Notes: generated by a model from the sequence alone, not told the origin. DNA of 64,000 bases from an uncultured Bacteroidota bacterium (GCA_902511755.1 CABXGL010000004.1:1-64000); one strand, 5' to 3'; shown: positions 51,955 to 61,972, numbered from the stretch's first letter. Program-made: numbers and translations.

Positions 51955-52908
51955 TTAATTTAAAATTTTAATGATTTGTTCTGCAAGCTCAAGTCCAATT
52001 CTATCCTGTGCTTCATTAGTTGCTGCTCCAATGTGAGGAGTTAAAGATATATTAGGATGCATTAGTAGCTTAATAGCAGGTTTTGGTTCATTTTCAAATG
52101 TATCCAATCCAGCAAATGATACTTTACCAGAATCAAGTGCTGAAAGAAGTTCTAATTCATTAATAACACCACCTCTAGCTGCATTTATAATTCCGACACC
52201 ATCTTTCATCAGATTAAATTCTTTTTTATTAATAATGTATTCTTTTTGAGCAGGAACATGAAGGCTTATAAAGTCAGATTTTTTTAATACATCCAAAAAA
52301 GAAGAAATTTTAATATTAAAATCAATAGTTTTCCCATTTCCAAAATCTAGTTTAATATCAGTCTTTTTTATTTTCTTATCACATGCTAACACTTTCATGC
52401 CAACCCCAAGAGCAATTTTAGCTGTTTCTTTACCTATTCTTCCAAAACCAATTATTCCTATTGTTTTTCCTCTAAGTTCAACTCCTTTAGCATATGCTTT
52501 CTTTAATAATTTAAAATTATTATCGCCTTCAAGTGGCATATTTCTATTAGATTCATGTAGAAATCTAACGCCGCTATATAAATGAGCAAATACAAGTTCT
52601 GCAACAGAAGAAGAGGAAGCAGCAGGAGTGTTTATTACATTTAGTCCTTTACTTCTTGCATATTCTACATCAATATTGTCCATTCCAACACCACCTCTTC
52701 CTATAATTTTTAGTGATGGACATTGATCAATTAAATCTTTTCTTATTGTTGTTGCACTTCTAACTAACAGAACTGCAATATTTTGTGAATTAATATGATT
52801 TATGAGTTGTTCTTGGGCAACTGTGGTTGTTGAGATATTAAAACCTTCCTTTTTTAATTTATAAATACCACTTTTTGAGATACCATCATTAGCTAATATA
52901 TTTACCAT
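51955..52908 (-). CDS. serA: D-3-phosphoglycerate dehydrogenase (short form)
   Basis: A 317-residue 2-hydroxyacid dehydrogenase. Substrate- and NAD-binding landmarks are GRGGVGMDNIDV, the Rossmann loop IGIIGFGRIGKETA, NAARGGVINE with the catalytic Arg, DTFENEP with the Glu, and LTPHIGAATNEA with the His. It makes 3-phosphohydroxypyruvate from 3-phosphoglycerate, step one of serine synthesis. It is the short type, without ACT or ASB domain, so feedback control by serine is not expected via ACT. It is 10 bases after serC, as usual in flavobacteria. The presence of sdaA elsewhere in the window means both synthesis and breakdown of serine occur. Confidence 0.93.
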   Translation of the reverse strand: MVNILANDGISKSGIYKLKKEGFNISTTTVAQEQLINHINSQNIAVLLVRSATTIRKDLIDQCPSLKIIGRGGVGMDNIDVEYARSKGLNVINTPAASSSSVAELVFAHLYSGVRFLHESNRNMPLEGDNNFKLLKKAYAKGVELRGKTIGIIGFGRIGKETAKIALGVGMKVLACDKKIKKTDIKLDFGNGKTIDFNIKISSFLDVLKKSDFISLHVPAQKEYIINKKEFNLMKDGVGIINAARGGVINELELLSALDSGKVSFAGLDTFENEPKPAIKLLMHPNISLTPHIGAATNEAQDRIGLELAEQIIKILN

Positions 52909-52918
52909 TATAAATTCT

Positions 52919-53983
52919 TTAAACTTTATTCTTTAATTCTTTCATCACATCTACTAATATTTTTACAGATGAAATATCTAATGCATTATATATGGATGCT
53001 CTATATCCGCCAACAGATCTGTGACCATTAACTCCACTAATATCAGCATCCTTACACATTTTATCAAAAATCTCCTTATGAGCATCATCTTTAAGATTAA
53101 ATGTAACATTCATTAAACTTCTATCTTCAACAGCAGCAAAACCTTGAAACAAATTATTCGAGTCAATTTCATTATATATCAAATGAGCTTTTTTGTTATT
53201 GTTTGCTTCAATGGAATTTATTCCTCCGTTCTTTTTTATCCATTCAAGGGTTAGCATAGAAGTATATACTGCAAAAACAGGAGGAGTATTAAACATACTA
53301 TCCTTTTCAATATGAATTCTATAGTCAAGCATAGAAGGGATATTCCTATTAACTTTTCCTAGGATATCTTCTTTGATTATAACAAGAGTGGTTCCTGCTG
53401 GACCCATGTTTTTTTGTGCTCCAGCATAAATTAAAGAAAATTTTGAGAAATCAATATTTCTTGAAAAAATATCAGAACTCATGTCAGCTACTAATGGAAC
53501 ATTTGATTCTGGTATTGATTTGATTTGAGTTCCAAAAATTGTGTTGTTTGTAGTTATATGTAGATAATTAAGATTAGGATCAATAATATAATCTTTAGGA
53601 ATATAATTAAAGTTTCTATCCTTTGAAGATGCTAATTCAATAACTTCACCAAATAACTTTGCTTCTTTGATTGCCTTTGTTGACCAGGAACCAGTATTTA
53701 AATAACCTGCCTTTTGATCAAGCAGATTATATGCAGCCATTAAAAACTGAAGACTTGCTCCGCCCTGAAGAAACAAAGCCTTATATCCTTTGTTTTCAAG
53801 GTTCAATAATTCTAAAGCTAATGATCTAGCTTTAGTCATTATTTCAATAAAATCTTTACTTCTATGAGAAATTTCTATTAATGATAATCCTGAATTATTT
53901 AATTCTTTAACTGCTTCAGAAGCAATTCTTATTGCTTCATCTGGAAGGATACTTGGTCCAGCACTAAAATTATGTTTTTTCAT
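52919..53983 (-). CDS. serC: Phosphoserine aminotransferase
   Basis: A 354-residue class V aminotransferase. The PLP lysine is in IYAGAQKNMGPAGTT. The start, HNFSAGPSILPDEAI, is the family signature, and LFLQGGASLQFLMAAYNLL and VGGYRASIYNAL are further marks; the last with Arg binds the substrate. It converts 3-phosphohydroxypyruvate to phosphoserine with glutamate as donor. It stands between the acyl-CoA reductase gene (65-base spacer) and serA (10 bases), and so serC-serA are a unit. Confidence 0.95.
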   Translation of the reverse strand: MKKHNFSAGPSILPDEAIRIASEAVKELNNSGLSLIEISHRSKDFIEIMTKARSLALELLNLENKGYKALFLQGGASLQFLMAAYNLLDQKAGYLNTGSWSTKAIKEAKLFGEVIELASSKDRNFNYIPKDYIIDPNLNYLHITTNNTIFGTQIKSIPESNVPLVADMSSDIFSRNIDFSKFSLIYAGAQKNMGPAGTTLVIIKEDILGKVNRNIPSMLDYRIHIEKDSMFNTPPVFAVYTSMLTLEWIKKNGGINSIEANNNKKAHLIYNEIDSNNLFQGFAAVEDRSLMNVTFNLKDDAHKEIFDKMCKDADISGVNGHRSVGGYRASIYNALDISSVKILVDVMKELKNKV

Positions 53984-54048
53984 AATTAAAAGGTTTGCAA
54001 ATTAATCAAATGATTCATAAATAATGTTAAATTTTAAATAAGATATTA

Positions 54049-55095
54049 TCACATTTTCAACAAAAAATTTACTGTATCAATATTGTCGGCATAATCGTCA
54101 ATTTTTGGTTTTTGACTTGATCCAAATGGAATAGAATTAGAAAAGCTAGAATTACTAACTATACACTGTAAGGACTCAGAATTTCTATCAATATATTTTT
54201 TAATTTCTTTAATTGAATTATATGTTTCGTAAAATAAACATGATATTGGTGAACCTAGCTTCTTGTCCTTTTTTAAAATAAGAAAACCATTTTCAATAAA
54301 TTTTTCCTCACTCATTAAATAAACAGCTTTATTGTAGTCATAATTGTTAGCATATCTATTGTGTTTTATTATCTCTTTAAATTCAAATAATGATTCAAAA
54401 AGTAAATCAAAATTATAGTTCTTTGGAACAAATATCTTTGAAACATTTCTGCATCCCATTCCAAAATAATTAAAGATGTCGTTACCTAAATTAATTAGAT
54501 TTTCTTTACTTTCATTACCGTCTAAAACAGCTATTGAATGACGATTTTTTCTTAATAATTTAGGATACTTTTTAAAATAATATTCAAAATATTTGAATGA
54601 TGAATTGCTTCCAGTTGCAATAACCCCGTCAAAGTTTTTTAATGGCTTATTTGTAAATTCAATATTCTTCTTAAAACCAAGTGAAATAAATTCCAAAAAA
54701 TCAATTATTACGGGTAATAAAATTTTGTCATCTGAGGACATTTTTATTAAACATTTGTAGTTTAAAATTTTTGCGCATATAAAATCATGAAATCCAACTA
54801 AAGGAATGTTTCCTGCCATGATAATAGCAATAGTTTTATTTGAGTAATCTTTTAAATCATAATTATTTATCCATTTTGAAAGTTTTTTTGTTGTTAATTC
54901 TTTGCTCCAATTTTTAAAACAAAGCAAACAACTTTCTCTAGTAAACCATTGATTATATTGATTAGCTTCTTTAATTTTTTTATTAAAAATAATTGTCCAT
55001 TTTTTATATTTAGAGTTTTCTTTTTGAAAAGAAATATCATAAAAAAGTTCTCCTAGTTTATGAAATGCCTCAATTTTTTGATCTATTGTTGTCAC
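54049..55095 (-). CDS. LuxC-type acyl-CoA reductase
   Basis: A 348-residue protein of the acyl-CoA reductase (LuxC) family. Marks are AIIMAGNIPLVGFHDFICA, VIATGSNSSFKYFEYYF (aldehyde dehydrogenase-like NAD site) and FGMGCRNVSKIFVP with the probable nucleophilic Cys. The end has DDYADNIDTVNFLL. It would reduce an acyl-CoA or acyl-protein thioester to an aldehyde with NAD(P)H. In flavobacteria the gene commonly stands, as here, head to head with a ferredoxin gene and upstream of serC-serA. The physiological substrate is unknown. Confidence 0.82.
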   Translation of the reverse strand: MTTIDQKIEAFHKLGELFYDISFQKENSKYKKWTIIFNKKIKEANQYNQWFTRESCLLCFKNWSKELTTKKLSKWINNYDLKDYSNKTIAIIMAGNIPLVGFHDFICAKILNYKCLIKMSSDDKILLPVIIDFLEFISLGFKKNIEFTNKPLKNFDGVIATGSNSSFKYFEYYFKKYPKLLRKNRHSIAVLDGNESKENLINLGNDIFNYFGMGCRNVSKIFVPKNYNFDLLFESLFEFKEIIKHNRYANNYDYNKAVYLMSEEKFIENGFLILKKDKKLGSPISCLFYETYNSIKEIKKYIDRNSESLQCIVSNSSFSNSIPFGSSQKPKIDDYADNIDTVNFLLKM

Positions 55096-55100
55096 TAAAT

Positions 55101-55130
55101 TTGGTAACTATATTTATTGAATTATTTTTG
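55101..55130 (+). promoter_or_regulatory. Bacteroidota-type promoter of the ferredoxin gene
   Basis: TTG at 55101-55103, a spacer of exactly 19 bases, and TATTTTTG at 55123-55130 match TTG-N19-TAnnTTTG without mismatch. A start a few bases later leaves a leader of about 28 bases to the ATG at 55164. This is the best promoter match in the window and supports the class assignment. Confidence 0.7.
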
Positions 55131-55163
55131 CATACAAATCTATAGAAAGATCTTGTAAGAACC

Positions 55164-55517
55164 ATGGCTATTAAAATTACAGATGAGTGTATAAATTGTG
55201 GTGCCTGTGAACCGGAATGTCCTAATACTGCAATATATGAGGCTTCCTACGAATGGAAATATTCTGATGGCACTAGTTTATCTGGTGATATCATATTGCC
55301 AAATGGAACATCTGCTAATGCTGATTTTGAACAGGAACCAATTTCAGATGAATTTTATTTTATTGCATCAAACAAGTGTACAGAGTGTGTTGGTTTTCAT
55401 GAAGAACCTCAATGTGCTGCGGTTTGTCCTGTAGATTGTTGTGTCCCTGATGAAAAAAATGAAGAAAGTGAAGAATTTCTTTTAGGAAAACAAAAATTTA
55501 TGCACCCTGAAGACTAA
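55164..55517 (+). CDS. 4Fe-4S dicluster ferredoxin
   Basis: A 117-residue ferredoxin. The first cluster motif is [14 protein letters not shown] (C-x2-C-x2-C-x3-CP), the second [21 protein letters not shown], with an eight-residue gap in the second motif as in Clostridium- and Allochromatium-type dicluster ferredoxins. Between them is an insertion of about 45 residues, acidic, without Cys. The protein carries electrons at low potential in the cytoplasm. It is preceded by a perfect promoter, diverges from the acyl-CoA reductase gene and lies three bases before ychF. Confidence 0.93.
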   Translation: MAIKITDECINCGACEPECPNTAIYEASYEWKYSDGTSLSGDIILPNGTSANADFEQEPISDEFYFIASNKCTECVGFHEEPQCAAVCPVDCCVPDEKNEESEEFLLGKQKFMHPED

Positions 55518-55520
55518 TAT

Positions 55521-56612
55521 ATGAAAGCTGGAATTGTTGGACTGCCTAATGTTGGAAAATCTACTTTATTTAATTGTTTGTCTAATGCTAAAGCTCAAAG
55601 CGCAAATTTCCCTTTTTGTACTATAGAACCCAACATAGGAATTATAAATGTCCCAGATTTAAGACTTCAAAAACTTGAACAGCTTGTTAATCCTGAAAAG
55701 GTAATTCCGGCAACCGTTGAAATAGTCGATATAGCTGGTTTAGTTAAAGGTGCAAGTAAGGGAGAAGGTTTAGGTAATCAATTTTTAGCTAATATTAGGG
55801 AGACTGATGCGATAATTCATGTTATAAGATGTTTTGACGATGATAATATTGTTCATGTAGAAGGTTCAGTTGATCCTGTAAGAGATAAAGAAATTATAGA
55901 TCTAGAATTACAGTTAAAGGATTTGGAAACAGCAGAAAAAAAACATGAAAAATTAAATAGACTTGTAAAAACAGGAAATAAAGAAGCTATTAAAGAATCT
56001 GTTGTATTGAATAAAATAATAGATCATTTGCGGAGCTTTAATCCTGTTAGAAGTTTAAATTTTTCAGATGATGAAAAAAAATTTGCTGATTCAATTCAAT
56101 TAATTACAAGTCAACCTATTCTATATGTCTGCAATGTAGATGAATCATCAGTAATAAATGGAAACAAATATGTCGATGATTTAAAAAATTCATTAAACGA
56201 TAAAAATGCTGAATTGATGATTCTAGCTATTGGTACTGAAGCAGATATTAATGAATTAGAAAGTTATGAGGATAGAAAAGCATTTTTGTTAGATATTGGT
56301 TTGTCTGAACCAGGATCATCTAAACTTATTAAAAAAGCCTATGATTTATTGAGTCTTCAAACTTACTTTACAGCTGGAATCAAGGAAGTTAGAGCTTGGA
56401 CAATTAAAAAAGGAATGACTGCTCCAAAAGCTGCTGGGGTTATACATTCTGATTTTGAAAAAGGTTTTATTAGAGCAGAAGTTATTTCATACGAAGATTA
56501 TATTCATTATGGAAATGAATCAAAAGCGAGAGAAGCAGGCAAATTAAATATTGAGGGTAAGGATTACATTTTAATGGATGGAGATATAATGCATTTTAGA
56601 TTTAATGTTTAA
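55521..56612 (+). CDS. ychF: Redox-regulated ATPase YchF (Ola1)
   Basis: A 363-residue Obg-like ATPase. G1 is GIVGLPNVGKSTLFNCLS, G3 VDIAGLVKGASKGEGLGNQF, followed by a coiled-coil insertion (about residues 130-170) and the C-terminal TGS domain with FTAGIKEVRAWTIKKGMTAP. G4 is the non-standard form (CNVDES) that prefers ATP. It binds ribosomes and affects the stress response. The gene is complete, three bases after the ferredoxin gene, and read in the same direction. Confidence 0.95.
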   Translation: MKAGIVGLPNVGKSTLFNCLSNAKAQSANFPFCTIEPNIGIINVPDLRLQKLEQLVNPEKVIPATVEIVDIAGLVKGASKGEGLGNQFLANIRETDAIIHVIRCFDDDNIVHVEGSVDPVRDKEIIDLELQLKDLETAEKKHEKLNRLVKTGNKEAIKESVVLNKIIDHLRSFNPVRSLNFSDDEKKFADSIQLITSQPILYVCNVDESSVINGNKYVDDLKNSLNDKNAELMILAIGTEADINELESYEDRKAFLLDIGLSEPGSSKLIKKAYDLLSLQTYFTAGIKEVRAWTIKKGMTAPKAAGVIHSDFEKGFIRAEVISYEDYIHYGNESKAREAGKLNIEGKDYILMDGDIMHFRFNV

Positions 56613-56714
56613 AAAAGATGTCAACAACCCTACATCTCTTATTGTTAATTAATTTATTAATACACCATTTTATTATTTTTATTGAAGTACTATCTTAGCC
56701 ATTTAACAGAGTAA

Positions 56715-58568
56715 ATGGTAATTTCATCTAATTATACTGAAGAAAATATAAGATCTCTTGACTGGAAAGAGCATATTAGAATGCGTCCAGGAATGTATAT
56801 TGGTAAATTAGGGGATGGGTCATCTCCTGATGATGGTATATATATTTTACTTAAAGAAGTTTTAGATAATTCTATTGATGAGTTTGTGATGGGTGCTGGA
56901 AAAACTATTGAAATTTCTATATCAGATTCTGGTGTTTCTGTAAGAGATTATGGAAGAGGAATACCTCTTGGGAAAGTTGTAGATGTTGTTTCAAAAATGA
57001 ATACAGGTGGAAAGTATGATACAAGAGCTTTTAAAAAATCGGTTGGTCTTAATGGAGTTGGGACAAAAGCAGTAAACGCACTTTCTTCTGTTTTTAAAGT
57101 AGAATCTTGTAGGGATGGCAAATTAAAGACTGTTACTTTTGAAATTGGAAACTTGCTTGAAGATGGACCTATTGAAGAATCTTCCAGACGAAAAGGAACA
57201 AAGGTTTATTTTAAACCCGATGGTTCTATTTTTAAACATTATAAATATAGAGCAGAGTATGTCTCAAAAATGCTTAAATATTATGTTTACCTAAATCCAG
57301 GATTAACTATTGTTTTTAATGGAGAAAAATATTTCTCTGATGATGGACTTAAAGATTTATTAGAAGATAATAATGATGTTGAAAAATTGTTATATCCAAT
57401 AATTCATTTAAAAGGAGATGATATAGAAATAGCTCTAACTCATAGTAGGATTCAGTATAGTGAAGAATACTATTCTTTTGTAAACGGTCAACACACCACT
57501 CAAGGAGGAACTCATCAATCTGCATTTAGAGAATCTTTAGTTAAAACAATTAGGGATTTTTATGGAAAGCAATATGATGCTTCAGATATAAGAAAATCTA
57601 TTATTGCTGCTATTAGTATTAAAGTAATGGAACCTATTTTTGAATCTCAAACTAAAACTAAATTAGGATCAACTGAAATGGGAGGGAAATTACCTACAGT
57701 AAGGTCTTATATCAATGATTTTGTTAGCAAATATTTAGATAATTATTTACACAAAAATCCTGAAATAGCAGAAAGAATTCAAAAAAAAATTATACAAGCT
57801 GAAAAAGAACGTAAGGAACTTTCAGGTATTAGAAAACTTGCAAGAGAACGTGCTAAAAAATCTAGTCTTCACAATAAGAAGCTTAGGGATTGTAGGGTTC
57901 ATTTAAATGATATGAATAAAGAAAATAGATTGGATTCAACTCTTTTTATTACTGAGGGTGATTCTGCAAGTGGATCCATAACAAAGTCGAGAGATGTAAA
58001 TACACAAGCTGTTTTTAGTTTAAGAGGAAAACCACTTAATTGTTATTCTATGACTAAGAAAGTGGTATATGAAAATGAAGAGTTTAATTTATTACAAGCC
58101 GCATTAAATATTGAAGAAAGTATTGAGTATTTACGATATAATAATATTGTAATTGCGACTGATGCTGATGTAGATGGAATGCATATTAGATTGTTGTTAA
58201 TTACTTTCTTTTTACAATTTTTTCCTGAACTTATAAAAGAAGGACATTTATTTATTCTTCAAACACCGCTTTTTAGAGTTAGAAATAAAAAAGAAACTAT
58301 TTATTGTTATTCAGAAAAAGAAAGGGTAGAAGCAATTAATAAACTAGGAAATAAACCAGAAATAACCAGATTTAAAGGTTTAGGTGAGATTTCACCAAAC
58401 GAGTTTAAGAATTTTATTGGAGAGACTATAAGATTGGATCCTGTTATGCTTGATGAAAATTTTAGTATTGAGGACTTGTTGTCTTTTTATATGGGAAAAA
58501 ACACACCTGATAGGCAGAAATTTATAATTGAAAATCTTAAAGTAGAACTTGACAGAATAGATTCATAA
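56715..58568 (+). CDS. parE: Type IIA DNA topoisomerase subunit B (ParE-like)
   Basis: A 617-residue GyrB/ParE-type subunit. The GHKL ATPase domain starts with [12 protein letters not shown], then [10 protein letters not shown] and [11 protein letters not shown]. The TOPRIM domain has [10 protein letters not shown] (catalytic Glu) and [12 protein letters not shown] (metal Asp). Length and the next gene, subunit A with no gap, show topoisomerase IV (the gyrase genes are elsewhere in most flavobacteria). It separates linked chromosomes after replication. A 102-base spacer in front gives room for a promoter, although no clear box is seen. Confidence 0.93.
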   Translation: MVISSNYTEENIRSLDWKEHIRMRPGMYIGKLGDGSSPDDGIYILLKEVLDNSIDEFVMGAGKTIEISISDSGVSVRDYGRGIPLGKVVDVVSKMNTGGKYDTRAFKKSVGLNGVGTKAVNALSSVFKVESCRDGKLKTVTFEIGNLLEDGPIEESSRRKGTKVYFKPDGSIFKHYKYRAEYVSKMLKYYVYLNPGLTIVFNGEKYFSDDGLKDLLEDNNDVEKLLYPIIHLKGDDIEIALTHSRIQYSEEYYSFVNGQHTTQGGTHQSAFRESLVKTIRDFYGKQYDASDIRKSIIAAISIKVMEPIFESQTKTKLGSTEMGGKLPTVRSYINDFVSKYLDNYLHKNPEIAERIQKKIIQAEKERKELSGIRKLARERAKKSSLHNKKLRDCRVHLNDMNKENRLDSTLFITEGDSASGSITKSRDVNTQAVFSLRGKPLNCYSMTKKVVYENEEFNLLQAALNIEESIEYLRYNNIVIATDADVDGMHIRLLLITFFLQFFPELIKEGHLFILQTPLFRVRNKKETIYCYSEKERVEAINKLGNKPEITRFKGLGEISPNEFKNFIGETIRLDPVMLDENFSIEDLLSFYMGKNTPDRQKFIIENLKVELDRIDS

Positions 58569-61196
58569 ATGGAGGAAGAATATTTAAATTCAGATAATTT
58601 AAATGAAGAAGAGTTAGGAGATTCATTAACCAGAGTATCCGGAATGTATAAGGACTGGTTTTTAGATTATGCTTCCTATGTTATTTTAGAACGTGCGGTA
58701 CCTTCAATCGAAGATGGTTTTAAACCTGTTCAAAGAAGGATTCTTCATTCAATGAAGGATTTAGATGATGGACGTTTTAATAAAGTAGCTAACATAGTTG
58801 GTCATACAATGCAATATCACCCTCATGGTGATGCAAGTATTGCTGATGCAATGGTTCAGATCGGTCAAAAAGAACTATTAATTGAAACTCAAGGTAATTG
58901 GGGAAATATATTAACTGGAGATAAGTCAGCTGCTTCTAGATACATTGAAGCTAGACTATCTAAATTCGCCTTAGAAGTAGTTTTTAGCCCTAAAATAACA
59001 AAATGGCAGTCTTCATACGATGGAAGAAGAAAGGAGCCGATTAACCTCCCCGTAAAGTTTCCTTTGTTGTTAGCACAAGGGGGAGAGGGGATAGCTGTTG
59101 GTTTGTCTACAAAGATTTTACCTCATAATTTTATAGAATTAATTGACGCCTCAATTAAATGTCTAAAAGGTAAAAAATTTACTCTCTTTCCAGATTTCCC
59201 TACTTCAGGAATAATGGATATAGCTTCCTATAATGATGGTCTTAGAGGAGGAAGAATTAAGGTGAGAGCTAGAATAAATCAATTAAATAAAAACACATTA
59301 GTAATTAGTCAAATTCCTTTTTCTACTACTACATCTTCTTTAATAGACTCAATTGTCAAGGCTAATGATAATGGAAAAATTAAAATAAAAAAAATTGAAG
59401 ATAATACCGCAAATAATGTTGAGATATTGGTTCATCTTCCTACAGGAATTTCTCCAGATAAAACAATTGATGGTTTATTTGCCTTTACTTCCTGTGAAAC
59501 ATCCATTTCTCCTTTAGGTTGTGTTATAGAAAACAATAAACCATTATTTGTTGGTGTTTCAGAAATTTTAATGAAATCAACAGAACACACTAGAGAATTA
59601 TTAAAACTTGAGTTAGAATATAAAAAAGAAGATTTTGAAAATCAATGGCATTATGCTTCTTTAGAAAGGATTTTTATTGAAAATAGAATCTATCGTGACA
59701 TTGAAGATATTGATACTTGGGAGGGTGTAATTAAAGCAATTTCAGATGGTTTACAACCATATATAAGTAAATTAAAAAGAGAGATTATAGAAGAAGATAT
59801 TATCAGATTAACAGAAATTAAAATTAAAAGAATTTCCAAATTTGATATTGATAAAGCTAAATTAAAAATTCAATCTATAGAGTCTGAATTAGAACAGATT
59901 AATTATGATTTAAATAACCTTACAGATTTTGCTATAAATTATTTTAAAAATTTGAAATCAGTTTATGGAAAGGATAAAAAGAGAAAGACTGAGATTAGAG
60001 TTTTTGCTGATGTTGATGCTAAAAAAGTTGTTGTTAAAAATTCAAAACTTTACGTAAATAGGGAAGAAGGCTTTATTGGGACTTCCATTAGAAAAGATGA
60101 ATTTGTAGAGGAATGTTCAGATATCGATGATGTAATTGCATTTACTCAAAGTGGTGAAATGATGGTTACTAAAGTTGATTCTAAAAAATTTATTGCAAAA
60201 AATATAGTGCATGTAGCTGTATTTAAAAAGAAAGATAATAGAACAGTTTACAACATGATATATAGAGATGGAAGAAAAGGAACCTCTTATATTAAAAGAT
60301 TTAGTGTAACTAGTATTACTCGAGATAAAATGTATGACTTAACAAGGGGAACAGAAGGGACTAAAATTCTTTACTTTTCAGCAAACCCTAATGGTGAAGC
60401 TGAAATTGTAAATGTTATTCTAAGACAATCTGGTTCAATTAAGAAATTAAAATGGGAATTGGATTTTGCTGACCTTGAAATAAAAGGCCGAAGTTCAAAG
60501 GGTAATATAGTTACAAAATACACTGTTAAGAGAATAGAATTTAAAGAGAAAGGTTTATCTACATTAAAACCAAGAAAGATTTGGTTTGATGAAACGATTC
60601 AAAGACTTAATGTTGACAATAGGGGAGAACTTTTAGGAGAATTTAAAGGAGATGACTTATTACTAATTGTACAACAAAAAGGTATATTAAAAACTCTTAA
60701 ACCTGACCTTAATATGCATTTCCCTGAAGATATGATTATTCTCGAGAAATGGATTGTTGAAAAGCCAATATCAGCAATCTATTTTGATGGAAATAAAGAA
60801 AGGTATTTTATTAAGCGTTTTCAAGCTGATAATAGAAAGGTAGAACAACAATTTATTCCTTCAGGCTCAAAAATTCAACTTGAGATGGTTTCCTCAGATT
60901 GGAAACCAGTTATAGAAACAACTTTTTCAAAGACATCTAAAGGTACAAGAGATAATTTAACTCAAAATATTGAAGAATTAATTAGTATTAAAGGAATTAA
61001 AGCACAAGGAAATCAGCTTTCCTCTCATAAGATCAAAAACATTAATTTATTAGATCCTATTCCTTATACTCCTCCAGAAAAAACACCTTTTATGGAACTT
61101 GAAGTGAATGATGAGGTTGATGTTCAGAAAGAAAATGTACCAAGTGAACAGAATTCAACAAACAATAAAGAGGGGCAAACAGAATTAGAATTTTAA
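58569..61196 (+). CDS. parC: Type IIA DNA topoisomerase subunit A (ParC-like)
   Basis: An 875-residue subunit A. The winged-helix and tower domain has DGFKPVQRRILHSM, then HPHGDASIADAMV, and the catalytic Tyr in AASRYIEARLSKF. A C-terminal beta-propeller covers residues from about 520, with blades such as AFTQSGEMMVTKVDSK and QQKGILKTLKPD; the GyrA-box (QRRGGKG) is absent, as in ParC. It begins one base after parE. The last 40 residues are acidic and Gln/Asn-rich and probably disordered. Its end overlaps the stop of the convergent lipoprotein gene by 4 bases. Confidence 0.93.
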   Translation: MEEEYLNSDNLNEEELGDSLTRVSGMYKDWFLDYASYVILERAVPSIEDGFKPVQRRILHSMKDLDDGRFNKVANIVGHTMQYHPHGDASIADAMVQIGQKELLIETQGNWGNILTGDKSAASRYIEARLSKFALEVVFSPKITKWQSSYDGRRKEPINLPVKFPLLLAQGGEGIAVGLSTKILPHNFIELIDASIKCLKGKKFTLFPDFPTSGIMDIASYNDGLRGGRIKVRARINQLNKNTLVISQIPFSTTTSSLIDSIVKANDNGKIKIKKIEDNTANNVEILVHLPTGISPDKTIDGLFAFTSCETSISPLGCVIENNKPLFVGVSEILMKSTEHTRELLKLELEYKKEDFENQWHYASLERIFIENRIYRDIEDIDTWEGVIKAISDGLQPYISKLKREIIEEDIIRLTEIKIKRISKFDIDKAKLKIQSIESELEQINYDLNNLTDFAINYFKNLKSVYGKDKKRKTEIRVFADVDAKKVVVKNSKLYVNREEGFIGTSIRKDEFVEECSDIDDVIAFTQSGEMMVTKVDSKKFIAKNIVHVAVFKKKDNRTVYNMIYRDGRKGTSYIKRFSVTSITRDKMYDLTRGTEGTKILYFSANPNGEAEIVNVILRQSGSIKKLKWELDFADLEIKGRSSKGNIVTKYTVKRIEFKEKGLSTLKPRKIWFDETIQRLNVDNRGELLGEFKGDDLLLIVQQKGILKTLKPDLNMHFPEDMIILEKWIVEKPISAIYFDGNKERYFIKRFQADNRKVEQQFIPSGSKIQLEMVSSDWKPVIETTFSKTSKGTRDNLTQNIEELISIKGIKAQGNQLSSHKIKNINLLDPIPYTPPEKTPFMELEVNDEVDVQKENVPSEQNSTNNKEGQTELEF

Positions 61197-61594
61197 TTGT
61201 CAAATTTATTTAATATTTGACCACTAATTTTTTTGGCTTTTCCTCTATTGCTGTTTTTAATATCTCCAACAAATGAATATTCAAAGATATATTCATCTTT
61301 AGAAGTACTGAGAATCTTCATTTGTATAGGTTTTTCCTCAGATAAATTTTTTGGATTGATGTTTTTTAAAACACATTCGCATTCAGAGACCCAATTTACT
61401 GATGAAGAGTCAATTTTATTATCAAAATAATCAACTTCAAGGTTATTAGTCCTTGTAAAGTATGTTTTTAAGGTATCTCCTTTAGAAGAAATAGTTTCAA
61501 ACTTAAAGGTTCCTGATTGGAAGTTCTTGCAGTTTCTTTCTTGGTTGTAGCAAGAAAAAAAGATAAGAACTACAATTAAATACTGTAGTTTCAT
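61193..61594 (-). CDS. Small lipoprotein of unknown function, next to parC
   Basis: A 133-residue lipoprotein with a short signal ending in the lipobox FFSC (Cys15). The mature part is beta-rich with two Cys pairs (RNCKNF, SECECVL), in the form CKNFQSGTFKFE, then GRGKAKK-like end. Relatives in flavobacteria are sometimes labelled DNA topoisomerase IV because they lie beside parC; nothing in the sequence supports that. It would sit in the periplasm or outer membrane, away from DNA. It is 14 bases downstream of the XRE gene on the same strand, so cotranscription is likely. Confidence 0.72.
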   Translation of the reverse strand: MKLQYLIVVLIFFSCYNQERNCKNFQSGTFKFETISSKGDTLKTYFTRTNNLEVDYFDNKIDSSSVNWVSECECVLKNINPKNLSEEKPIQMKILSTSKDEYIFEYSFVGDIKNSNRGKAKKISGQILNKFDN

Positions 61595-61608
61595 AATTTA
61601 AAGATAAT

Positions 61609-61959
61609 TTAATTTTTAAAAATTTTATAACTTTTATCTTTATAAAAAAACACAATTTTATCTAATTCTGTCTCTGTTGACTCAATATTTTTAATTTCCT
61701 TAGAAATAGGAGTAGAGGAGTTTTTTTTATCGGTTGTTTCACTTGATTTTAAACTATTATCACCATTTATTAGCCAGTCTAATGAAATATCATCAAAAGT
61801 TTTAGAGATTTTAATAATAAAATCTAAACTTGGTTTATTTCTTTTGCTTAATACGTGAGAAACGCTTGATCTTTGTACACCAATCTTTTCAGCAAATTGT
61901 GATGCTGACAGATTTTTATTTTCTAGTATTTCTAACAGTCTATTTGTGAATTCTTCCAT
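61609..61959 (-). CDS. XRE-family DNA-binding regulator
   Basis: A 116-residue regulator. The helix-turn-helix covers about residues 8-65 (LSASQFAEKIGVQRSSVSHV, with RNKPSLDFIIKISKTF), as in Cro/cI-type XRE proteins. The remaining part is a Ser/Thr-rich linker and a hydrophobic end (DKIVFFYKDKSYKIFK) that may pair subunits. TACAATTGTA lies 3 bases before its ATG and recurs near the divergent peptidase gene, suggesting it controls both. The small lipoprotein gene follows on the same transcript. Confidence 0.88.
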   Translation of the reverse strand: MEEFTNRLLEILENKNLSASQFAEKIGVQRSSVSHVLSKRNKPSLDFIIKISKTFDDISLDWLINGDNSLKSSETTDKKNSSTPISKEIKNIESTETELDKIVFFYKDKSYKIFKN

Positions 61960-61962
61960 GTA

Positions 61963-61972
61963 TACAATTGTA
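61963..61972. promoter_or_regulatory. Palindrome TACAATTGTA at the start of the XRE gene (putative operator)
   Basis: A perfect 10-base palindrome beginning 3 bases upstream of the XRE start codon. The same sequence occurs at 62151-62160 and, with the last base changed, at 62141-62150, so it is the best candidate for the XRE protein's own site. Its location would let the bound protein block the start of its own gene. Confidence 0.5.

Noticed and set aside
56613-56714. Promoter before parE
   Set aside because: TATCTTAG at 56691-56698 differs from TAnnTTTG and no TTG is at the right distance.
61193-61594. DNA topoisomerase IV fragment
   Set aside because: The small protein is a lipoprotein with its own signal and lipobox; the name in databases probably comes from its place next to parC.
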